Assembly (NCBI GenBank): GCA_028293005.1
Contig: JAQGLH010000384.1
Location: 1-6,582, forward strand
DNA length: 6,582 bases
Direction: 5' to 3'
Source: Alphaproteobacteria bacterium
Lineage (GTDB): Bacteria > Pseudomonadota > Alphaproteobacteria > Sphingomonadales > Sphingomonadaceae
Shown here piece by piece: positions 1 through 5,064 of the stretch (position 1 is its first letter; each line of letters begins with the position of its first letter). The notes beneath the pieces were generated by a model. That model ran no database searches. It worked only from the letters and a program-made list of their open reading frames with translations, and had not been told where the DNA came from. The position numbers were made by a program, and so were the translations under genes.

Positions 1-1845
1 ATGATGTTCAAGCGCGACATCGATTACATCGTCAAGGACGACAAGGTCATCATCATCGACGAGTTCACCGGCCGCATGATGGACGGCCGGCGCTGGTCGG
101 ACGGCCTGCACCAGGCGGTCGAGGCGAAGGAGGGGGTGCGGATCGAGCCCGAGAACCAGACCCTGGCGTCGATCACCTTCCAGAATTATTTCCGCCTCTA
201 CCCCAAGCTCGGCGGCATGACCGGCACCGCGCTCACCGAGGCGCCCGAATTCTACGACATCTACAAGATGAACGTCGTCACCATTCCGACCAACGTGCCG
301 GTGCAGCGCGTCGACGAGGATGACGAATTCTACAAGAACATCGGCGACAAGTTCGCCGCGATCGCCAAGGCGATCAAGGAGAAGCAGGAGATCGGCCAGC
401 CGGTGCTGGTCGGCACCGTGTCGATCGAGAAATCGGAGCTTTTGTCCGAATATCTCAACCGCGAAGGCGTCAGGCACGAGGTGCTCAACGCCCGATATCA
501 CGAGCATGAGGCGCATATCGTCGCGCAGGCCGGCGCGATGGGCGCGGTCACGATCGCGACCAACATGGCCGGCCGCGGCACCGACATCCAGCTTGGCGGC
601 AACGTCGATTTCCGGATCGACGACGAGCTCAGCGCCCTGCCCGAGGGCCCCGAGCGCGACACCGCGCTCGCCCGCATCCGCGCGGAAGTCGCCGAGCAGA
701 AGGAACGCGTTCTCGCGGCCGGCGGACTGTTCGTGCTTGGCACCGAGCGCCACGAGAGCCGCCGCATCGACAACCAGCTTCGCGGTCGTTCCGGCCGCCA
801 GGGCGATCCCGGCCTCAGCCGCTTCTACCTCAGCCTCGACGATGATCTGCTGCGCATCTTCGGGCCGCAGACGATGTTCGCGCGGCTGATGAACAAGAAT
901 CTCGAGGACGGCGAGGCGATCGTCAGCCCGTGGATCTCCAAGGCGATCGAGACCGCGCAGAAGAAGGTCGAGGCGCGCAACTACGACATTCGCAAGCAGG
1001 TCGTCGAGTTCGACGACGTGATGAACGACCAGCGCAAGGTGATCTACGAGCAGCGCGCCGACATCATGGATGCGGACACCGTCGGCGATGTCGTCGAGGA
1101 CATGCGCGCCGAGACGGTCAATTCGATCGTCGGCGAAGCCTGTCCGCCCAACAGCTATCCGGAGCAATGGGACGTCGCGCTGCTCAAGGAGCGTATCGAG
1201 GATGTGTTCGCCCTCCAGCCGCCGATCGACGAGTGGCTGGCCGAGGAAGCGGTCGAGCCGGAATTGCTCGTCGAGCGGATCCGCGCGCTGGCCGACGCGG
1301 AGATGACCGAGAAAGCGGCGGTGCTGCCGCCCGATTCCTATATTCAGGTCGAAAAGAGCGTGTTGCTGCAGTCGCTCGACCAGCATTGGAAGGACCATCT
1401 CGCGACGCTCGACGCGCTGCGCCAGGTCATCCACCTGCGTGCCTATGCGCAGAAGAAGCCGATCGACGAATACAAGCATGAGGCGTTCGCGCTGTTCGAG
1501 CGGATGCTGGCTGCGATCCGCGAAGGCGTGACGCGCACGTTGGCGCACGCGCGCTTTACCGTCGAGGAGGATTCCTCGCTGGCCGATTTCGGCGAACTCG
1601 GCGATTTGCCCGAGCTGCCGGATTTCATCACCACCCATATCGATCCGTTCAGCGGCGACGATGACAGTGCGGACATCGATTCCGCGACCGGCAACATCCT
1701 TTCCCGCCTGCCGCCGCTGCAAATGCCCAAGCCGCCGATGCCGGCCGAAGCGCTTGCCGAGGAAGAGGAGGGCAGGGTCGGCCGCAACGCGCCTTGCCCG
1801 TGCGGTTCGGGGCGCAAGTACAAGCACTGCCACGGCGTGCTTTGA
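1..1845 (+). CDS. secA: Protein translocase ATPase SecA, 3' two-thirds (5' end outside window)
   Basis: SecA is the cytoplasmic ATPase motor that pushes unfolded preproteins through the SecYEG channel. The window starts inside the gene. The visible 614 residues correspond to the end of the preprotein-binding region, the second nucleotide-binding domain, the helical scaffold/wing region and the C-terminal tail; full-length SecA is about 900 residues. Recognisable landmarks are the [17 protein letters not shown] block (residues 29-45), MTGTA (73-77), [13 protein letters not shown] (134-146), [11 protein letters not shown] (186-196), the arginine-finger region [23 protein letters not shown] (247-269), and [14 protein letters not shown] in the scaffold. 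The tail ends in an intact SEC-C zinc motif with ligands C599, C601, C610 and H611, which binds SecB and phospholipid in studied homologues. The stop at 1843-1845 is followed immediately by a hairpin. The ATG pair at position 1 is internal to the gene, not its start. Confidence 0.98.
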   Translation: MMFKRDIDYIVKDDKVIIIDEFTGRMMDGRRWSDGLHQAVEAKEGVRIEPENQTLASITFQNYFRLYPKLGGMTGTALTEAPEFYDIYKMNVVTIPTNVPVQRVDEDDEFYKNIGDKFAAIAKAIKEKQEIGQPVLVGTVSIEKSELLSEYLNREGVRHEVLNARYHEHEAHIVAQAGAMGAVTIATNMAGRGTDIQLGGNVDFRIDDELSALPEGPERDTALARIRAEVAEQKERVLAAGGLFVLGTERHESRRIDNQLRGRSGRQGDPGLSRFYLSLDDDLLRIFGPQTMFARLMNKNLEDGEAIVSPWISKAIETAQKKVEARNYDIRKQVVEFDDVMNDQRKVIYEQRADIMDADTVGDVVEDMRAETVNSIVGEACPPNSYPEQWDVALLKERIEDVFALQPPIDEWLAEEAVEPELLVERIRALADAEMTEKAAVLPPDSYIQVEKSVLLQSLDQHWKDHLATLDALRQVIHLRAYAQKKPIDEYKHEAFALFERMLAAIREGVTRTLAHARFTVEEDSSLADFGELGDLPELPDFITTHIDPFSGDDDSADIDSATGNILSRLPPLQMPKPPMPAEALAEEEEGRVGRNAPCPCGSGRKYKHCHGVL

Positions 1846-1846
1846 G

Positions 1847-1867
1847 GCGCGAAAAAGTCGCGCTTTT
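1847..1867 (+). terminator. Rho-independent-type terminator after secA
   Basis: A perfect 6-bp stem (GCGCGA at 1847-1852 with TCGCGC at 1858-1863) closes a 5-base A-rich loop and is followed by TTTT. It begins one base after the secA stop. The stem is short and the T-run only four bases, so termination may be partial. Confidence 0.6.
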
Positions 1868-1918
1868 GAGGGGAATTTAACCGTCCCTTAGGGCCCTGGC
1901 GCCGATTGTGCTCGGTGC

Positions 1919-1925
1919 AGGAGGA
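1919..1925 (+). promoter_or_regulatory. Strong Shine-Dalgarno-like AGGAGGA without a well-placed start
   Basis: AGGAGGA lies upstream of the PilZ gene, but no ATG, GTG or TTG in the PilZ frame falls 5-10 bases after it. The nearest in-frame candidate is an ATT codon at 1938 (13 bases after AGGAGG), which would add 11 residues to the ATG-1971 form. TTG 1939 is in another frame that stops after nine codons. It may be the true ribosome binding site for a non-standard start, or a chance match. Confidence 0.3.
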
Positions 1926-1970
1926 ATAGCGTTCGGCATTGAGGAATGGGGCGACGAATTGGGCGTGAGC

Positions 1971-2375
1971 ATGGGCATGGAAGACGAGGACGACGGCGCG
2001 CACAAGCGGCGCAGCAAGCGCTCGCTCGTGCTTATCGCCGCCAAGGTGCGGCTCCCGAGCGGCCTGATGGATGTGCGCCTCCGCAACCTCTCGCAAAACG
2101 GCGCCTTGCTCGAGGCGGAGACGATGCCGCCGGTGAATTGCGAGTTGGTGTTCGAGCGCGGCGAGACGATCGTCCCGGCGCGCGTCGCCTGGGCCGCGCG
2201 CGGACGTTTCGGCATCGAGTTCCTGACGCCGATCGAGGAAAGCGAGGTGCTGGTCCACGTCGGCCGCCCCCGCGCCAAGCCGCCGCTCCATGACCCAGGC
2301 GGGCTTTACCGGCGCGCACCGCTGAAATCACCCTCTACCGGCACCGCATCCTGGATGAAGCCGAGCGGAAGCTGA
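1971..2375 (+). CDS. PilZ domain protein, predicted c-di-GMP receptor
   Basis: This is a small cytoplasmic protein of 134 residues if the ATG at 1971 is used. It carries both halves of the canonical PilZ c-di-GMP signature: RxxxR (R13-R17) and NxSxxG (N39, S41, G44), followed by the expected beta-barrel strands to about residue 95 (VPARVAWAARGRFGIEFLTP). PilZ proteins of this size normally act as c-di-GMP-responsive adaptors for motility, polysaccharide or cell-cycle control. No partner domain is present, so the output is unknown. The start is uncertain: in-frame GTG 1908, TTG 1959 and GTG 1965 and a second ATG at 1977 are alternatives, and none has a well-spaced ribosome binding site. The last roughly 35 residues are Pro/Ser/Gly-rich and do not look like PilZ. 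In that stretch another reading frame has better codon statistics, so the C-terminus may be altered by a frameshift. Confidence 0.88.
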   Translation: MGMEDEDDGAHKRRSKRSLVLIAAKVRLPSGLMDVRLRNLSQNGALLEAETMPPVNCELVFERGETIVPARVAWAARGRFGIEFLTPIEESEVLVHVGRPRAKPPLHDPGGLYRRAPLKSPSTGTASWMKPSGS

Positions 2376-2516
2376 TCGAGGCAGGGCAGATCGTGCTCTG
2401 TCCAACATCGGTCGAATGGCGAGTTGCGCCGACTTCTGATGTGCGGCATCGGCGCCGATGCGCTCTTTCCGGGCCCCCGCAGTGCGTCCGATCGTGTGCT
2501 GGCGCGTTGCCAGGCG
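2376..2516 (+). other. Untidy junction between PilZ and exonuclease-like genes
   Basis: No confident gene is seen here. The frame that has gct at 2321 stays open from 2294 to 2554 (stop 2555-2557). Between 2324 and 2400 it encodes a protein-like stretch (ITLYRHRILDEAERKLIEAG) in which about 22 of 26 third codon positions are G or C. It has no upstream ATG, GTG or TTG. The downstream exonuclease frame is also open back to a TTG at 2424 and an ATG at 2439, but those extra residues do not resemble its family. A decayed or frameshifted small gene is possible. Confidence 0.35.
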
Positions 2517-3080
2517 GTGCGCGTCTTCCTCGATTTCGAAGCTTCCTCGCTCTCTGACGAAAGTTACCCGATCGAGGTGGCGTGGGTGTTCGAGGATGGC
2601 CGCGGCGAAGCCCACTTGATCCGCCCGGCGCCGGGTTGGGAGGAGTGGAGTGCAGCGGCAGAGGACATCCACCGCATCCCGCGGGCCATCCTGAAAGCAG
2701 CGGGGATGCCGCACGATGCGGTGGCCCGGCGAATGGTTGAGACGCTTGCCGGCCACGATCTGCTTGCCACTGCGCCGTCATGGGATGGCAAGTGGCTCAG
2801 CGTCCTGCTTCGGGCCGCGGGCCTGCCGCGCCGCGCGCTGCGCCTGCGCGATACCGAGGAGGCTCAGCAAGAGGCGGCGGAGCGGATCCTTGCGCGCGTC
2901 GTCGATCCCGCGCAACTCTCGGATGCGGCGGAGCAAGTCGTGACGCTCGTGGGACTGCGCCGCGCCAATCGCGCGCCGGCGCATCGCGCGCTCGCCGATG
3001 CGGAGGAGGAGCGCGATCGATGGCTCGACGTCGTGGCGGCGGCGGAGGAATACGCCGCCGCACTGAGATCGAATCGCTGA
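2517..3080 (+). CDS. DEDDh-type 3'-5' exonuclease-like protein
   Basis: This 187-residue protein has the layout of a DnaQ/RNase T-type exonuclease. Exo I is D6-F-E8 in VFLDFEASSL. A DIHRIP block (50-55) corresponds to the VHGI region of DnaQ. Exo II is probably D90 in SWDGKWL. Exo III is H156 and D161 in HRALAD. All five metal and catalytic residues of the DEDDh class are therefore present, so 3'-5' exonuclease activity on nucleic acid is plausible but unproven. I recall related proteins in alphaproteobacterial annotations being labelled 'transcriptional regulator', with no basis I can see in the sequence. GTG 2517 is chosen because the family core begins directly at MRVFLDFEAS; TTG 2424 and ATG 2439 are longer alternatives. 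None has a good ribosome binding site. The C-terminal 25 residues form a charged Ala/Glu helix. The gene is convergent with the next one. Confidence 0.75.
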   Translation: MRVFLDFEASSLSDESYPIEVAWVFEDGRGEAHLIRPAPGWEEWSAAAEDIHRIPRAILKAAGMPHDAVARRMVETLAGHDLLATAPSWDGKWLSVLLRAAGLPRRALRLRDTEEAQQEAAERILARVVDPAQLSDAAEQVVTLVGLRRANRAPAHRALADAEEERDRWLDVVAAAEEYAAALRSNR

Positions 3081-3101
3081 CGTCGGTCGCGAACATCGGG
3101 T

Positions 3102-3138
3102 GAATGGCATGGTGACCATCGGCCACCATGTCCGATTC
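3102..3138. terminator. Hairpin between convergent genes, possible bidirectional terminator
   Basis: CATGGTG (3108-3114) pairs with CACCATG (3124-3130) around a 9-base loop. Outer GAAT (3102-3105) can pair with ATTC (3135-3138) across a small asymmetric internal loop. It lies in the 70-base gap between the stops at 3080 (+) and 3151 (-). There is no clear T-run on either strand, so intrinsic termination is uncertain. Confidence 0.35.
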
Positions 3139-3150
3139 AATCGTAGTCGG

Positions 3151-3588
3151 TTATTTCAACACCGCCTCGCGCACCACCATGCTGCCCAGGATGGTGCGGA
3201 TCGCGCCGCGCGCCGCCTGTTCCTGCGAAGCCTTGGTCATCGATCCCCAGATCTTTTCGCCCATCTTATATTCTTCGGTGGTCGACCGGTCGAATGCCGC
3301 CATGTTGGCATATTCGGTGGCCAGGATGATGTCCGGCTCGTCCTTGCGCGCATCCGCGACCAGCAGCACCTTGTAGCTGACGATGTAGCCGGCCTTCTTG
3401 AATGCTTCCTGCTGCTCTTGCCAGGGGCCCGCGAGCCATTTCATATAGTCGTCGAAATGGCCGTCGACGGTTTTGATCTGGCCATATTCCCAAACATGTC
3501 CCTTGTTGAATGAAGGGCCGTCGTCCGCGGCGAAAGCCGGAGCTGCTAACAGTCCGAAAGCGACGAGAAGAGTGGATCCAAAACGCAT
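3151..3588 (-). CDS. Small secreted protein, possible dimeric alpha/beta-barrel fold
   Basis: This 145-residue protein begins with a classical Sec signal peptide: M-R, a hydrophobic core STLLVAFGLLAAP, and a likely cut after AFA at residue 20 or 21. The mature part is about 125 residues, which would place it in the periplasm. It has alternating strand-helix character: a strand near WEYGQIK (33-39), a helix with DDYMKWLAGPWQEQQEAFKKAG (46-67), strands near YIVSYKVLLV and PDIILATEYA, then helices to the end. That order resembles the dimeric alpha/beta-barrel (NIPSNAP/ABM-like) fold. This is a fold guess with no catalytic residue identified. The start is well supported: AGGAGG lies 7 bases upstream of ATG 3588. 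A 24-codon longer reading frame (to 3660) is not needed. It is transcribed divergently from the lipoprotein gene. Confidence 0.85.
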   Translation of the reverse strand: MRFGSTLLVAFGLLAAPAFAADDGPSFNKGHVWEYGQIKTVDGHFDDYMKWLAGPWQEQQEAFKKAGYIVSYKVLLVADARKDEPDIILATEYANMAAFDRSTTEEYKMGEKIWGSMTKASQEQAARGAIRTILGSMVVREAVLK

Positions 3589-3904
3589 ATTTGTTCCTCC
3601 TGTTTTCGAAACCCAGATCGCAGCGATTGGACCTGCACCGATACGAAGCAGTTGGCGCAAATTGTGCTTCCAAATACTTCTTAGGCACTTGGACCTTAAG
3701 AGGATCGTTTCAATTCGACAATGAGCGCGGCCGAGACTTCGTTGCCGTGGGCCGGTGATCGTTGGTGAGCCGTTCCCGGTCTTGTCGCCGAAGGATTATC
3801 GCCTCGCAGGAGCCAAGCCCCCGCCCAATGCGTTTGGAACCGGATTTGCGCGCTGATCTCCTGCTTCGGGATAAGTGCGCATGTCGCCAAACAGGAGAAA
3901 TAAT
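3589..3904. other. 316-base divergent intergenic region
   Basis: This gap separates the secreted-protein gene (-) from the lipoprotein gene (+) and should hold the promoters of both. Toward the lipoprotein I see only a weak sigma-70-like pair, TTGCGC (3846-3851) and GATAAG (3870-3875), 18 bases apart. The lipoprotein ribosome binding site AGGAG is at 3893-3897. Toward the secreted protein I see no convincing promoter apart from its ribosome binding site at 3591-3598. Short open frames here overlap on both strands, have no family resemblance, and are not called. Confidence 0.5.
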
Positions 3905-4192
3905 GTGAAAGCTTCAATCATTGCCGCAGTCGCAGCCGGATGCCTCGCTCTCGCTGCGTGCGGCGGCAAAGGGGATGACGCGCTTGGCGAGCAGGCGCAG
4001 GAAAATATGGAGAATAAGGCGGAGGCGATGGACGCAGCGGCCGACAACATGTCCGGGCCCGCCGCAGACCAGATGGAGGCCCAGGCCGACGTGACGCGCG
4101 ATACCGGAGAGGCCAAGGAGGAGGCGATCGACGACGCCGATCTCAACGCCGACGCCATGACGCCCGCGGAGAAGAACGCCGTCACCAACTAG
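3905..4192 (+). CDS. Small acidic lipoprotein, function unknown
   Basis: This is a 95-residue protein whose N-terminus (MKASIIAAVAAGCLALAAC) is a lipoprotein signal with lipobox L16-A17-A18-C19. Lipidation at C19 would tether it to a membrane, probably the outer one. The mature 77 residues are Ala-, Asp-, Glu-, Met- and Gln-rich with almost no hydrophobic core, most consistent with one long amphipathic helix or a disordered linker. No enzyme motif is visible. The GTG at 3905 is the start: AGGAG sits 7 bases upstream, and the overlapping ATG at 3903 is followed at once by TGA. An upstream in-frame start at 3875 would bury the signal peptide. It is followed by a strong terminator, so it is probably monocistronic. 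Small lipoproteins of this kind are common in sphingomonads and poorly characterised. Confidence 0.85.
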   Translation: MKASIIAAVAAGCLALAACGGKGDDALGEQAQENMENKAEAMDAAADNMSGPAADQMEAQADVTRDTGEAKEEAIDDADLNADAMTPAEKNAVTN

Positions 4193-4210
4193 CGTCTTGA
4201 TCCGATCTGA

Positions 4211-4250
4211 AATGGGGCGTCACCTTGTGAAGGCGGCGCCCCATTGTTTT
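4211..4250 (+). terminator. Strong rho-independent terminator of the lipoprotein gene
   Basis: AATGGGGCG (4211-4219) pairs perfectly with CGCCCCATT (4237-4245), followed by GTTTT. The 17-base loop contains its own short hairpin, TCAC (4220-4223) with GTGA (4227-4230). It begins 19 bases after the stop. On the opposite strand the stem is followed by only three T residues, so any role for the convergent hemerythrin gene would be weaker. Confidence 0.85.
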
Positions 4251-4291
4251 GAACCGGGAGGGGTGTGAGCGAAAGGTCCCGAGGTCGTGCC

Positions 4292-4876
4292 TCAGGCGAA
4301 CTTGAAGCCTTCTTTGTTCATCAGACTGGTCAATTCCTTGTTCTTCTGCTCGGACAGCAAGGCGCGGAAGCGGGGAAAGACGTCATTCTCCTCCTCGCGC
4401 ATATGCTCCTCGATCATCGTCCGGAAATCGCCCACCCGCATGAGCCAGTTCGGCTCGTTTTTATCCATCGTTTCAAGCTCGTAGAGGTAGGTCTTCACAT
4501 AACCATGATCGGCGTTGAGCTGGTCGGCTTCCGCCGTCTCGCCGGCTTCGCGAAGCGCGGGATAGATGACATTCTCTTCCTGCAGCGCATGCTTGGTCAA
4601 CGCGTATTTGAGCTTGGCGAGCAAATGCGACCGCATCATCGTCTGTGCGTCCTCGGTCGCCTCGATCTTGTCGAAGATCGCCAGCGTCATCTGATGCTCC
4701 GCCTTGAGCGCCTCGGACCAGTCGCCGGCGGCGGCGCTGCCGAACTGGACGAACAATTTGCGGCCGACATTGGCGGCGAGGCCTATCGCAGCACCGGCGA
4801 CGGCTGCCCCCACAAGAACGCCTGCGCTGCCGCTCCAGCCCGACTCATTCTGATTGGATTGTTTGGTGGTTGCCAT
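4292..4876 (-). CDS. Membrane-anchored hemerythrin-like (HHE) domain protein
   Basis: This 194-residue protein has an Asn/Ser/Gly-rich N-terminus, one Gly/Ala-rich hydrophobic segment (GVLVGAAVAGAAIGLAANV, residues 19-37) followed by basic R39-K40, and then a four-helix HHE domain. The diiron ligand set is complete: H61 (AEHQ), H96 and E100 (KHALQEE), H124 (ADHG), H158 and E162 (EEHMREEE). The domain would carry a non-haem diiron site able to bind oxygen or related small molecules such as NO. Related HHE proteins are linked to iron, oxygen or nitrosative-stress handling; which applies here cannot be read from sequence. ATG 4876 is preferred because an AGGAGG lies 9 bases upstream; a 43-codon extension to 5005 would run through direct repeats. 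The candidate EcfG-like promoter at 4924-4948 suggests general-stress control. Confidence 0.93.
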   Translation of the reverse strand: MATTKQSNQNESGWSGSAGVLVGAAVAGAAIGLAANVGRKLFVQFGSAAAGDWSEALKAEHQMTLAIFDKIEATEDAQTMMRSHLLAKLKYALTKHALQEENVIYPALREAGETAEADQLNADHGYVKTYLYELETMDKNEPNWLMRVGDFRTMIEEHMREEENDVFPRFRALLSEQKNKELTSLMNKEGFKFA

Positions 4877-4887
4877 GGTGGACGTCC

Positions 4888-4923
4888 TCCTCGACTGTCT
4901 CTGGCTCCTCGACTGTCTCTGGC
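4888..4923. repeat. Perfect 18-bp tandem duplication in the hemerythrin leader
   Basis: The 18-mer TCCTCGACTGTCTCTGGC occurs at 4888-4905 and again, identically and directly adjoining, at 4906-4923. On the - strand the copies fill the interval between the candidate -10 element (4927-4924) and the AGGAGG of the hemerythrin gene, and the last copy supplies part of that ribosome binding site. Recent slippage duplication is the simplest origin. Confidence 0.9.
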
Positions 4924-4948
4924 AACCCGGGATGATCGACAATGTTCC
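4924..4948 (-). promoter_or_regulatory. EcfG-like (general stress) promoter for the hemerythrin gene
   Basis: On the - strand GGAAC (4948-4944) is followed after 16 bases by GGTT (4927-4924). This fits the alphaproteobacterial EcfG consensus, roughly GGAAC-N16/17-cGTT, with one mismatch in the -10 part. Transcription would begin near 4917, giving a leader of about 40 bases that contains the duplicated 18-mer. The position relative to the hemerythrin start is right for a promoter. Confidence 0.6.
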
Positions 4949-5000
4949 TGTCCGGACGAGCGTGCGTGACGGGACGACAGCGGGAGAGGACGGAACCCTC

Positions 5001-5056
5001 GTCATCGCGATTGCGTCATCGCGATTGTGTCATCGCGATTGTGTCATCGCGATTGC
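5001..5056. repeat. Four tandem copies of a 14-bp unit with palindromic core
   Basis: The units GTCATCGCGATTGY lie at 5001-5014, 5015-5028, 5029-5042 and 5043-5056 and differ only in the last base (C, T, T, C). Each contains the perfect 8-bp palindrome ATCGCGAT (first core 5004-5011). Neighbouring cores can pair into 8-bp stems with 6-base loops, giving two tandem hairpins in RNA from either strand. The array starts 8 bases beyond the DUF763 stop and lies about 50 bases upstream of the candidate hemerythrin promoter. It may serve as a 3' end structure, a multi-site operator, or be a neutral expansion. Confidence 0.92.
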
Positions 5057-5064
5057 GGCCGGCG

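Noticed and set aside
1443..2291. 282-codon open frame on the - strand across the secA end and PilZ
   Set aside because: It runs antisense through two recognised genes and a terminator-like hairpin, with no domain of its own.
3589..3660. 24-codon N-terminal extension of the secreted protein
   Set aside because: It would bury the signal peptide, and the AGGAGG just before ATG 3588 marks the real start.
3836..3870. EcfG-type promoter for the lipoprotein gene (GGAAC at 3836-3840)
   Set aside because: No GTT-like -10 element occurs 16-18 bases downstream.
4265..4969. 234-codon open frame on the + strand opposite the hemerythrin gene
   Set aside because: The HHE ligands and ribosome binding site on the - strand explain the region, and the + strand translation shows no domain.
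4877..5005. 43-codon N-terminal extension of the hemerythrin protein
   Set aside because: It would be encoded by the 18-bp direct repeats and the promoter region, is Arg/Ser/Gln-rich, and bypasses the good ribosome binding site of ATG 4876.
4992..5017. EcfG-type promoter on the + strand (GGAAC 4992-4996, CGTC 5014-5017)
   Set aside because: It points into the antisense of DUF763 with no + strand gene downstream, and the -10 match relies on the repeat array.
5001..5056. CRISPR array
   Set aside because: The 14-bp units adjoin directly with no spacers, and no cas gene is present.
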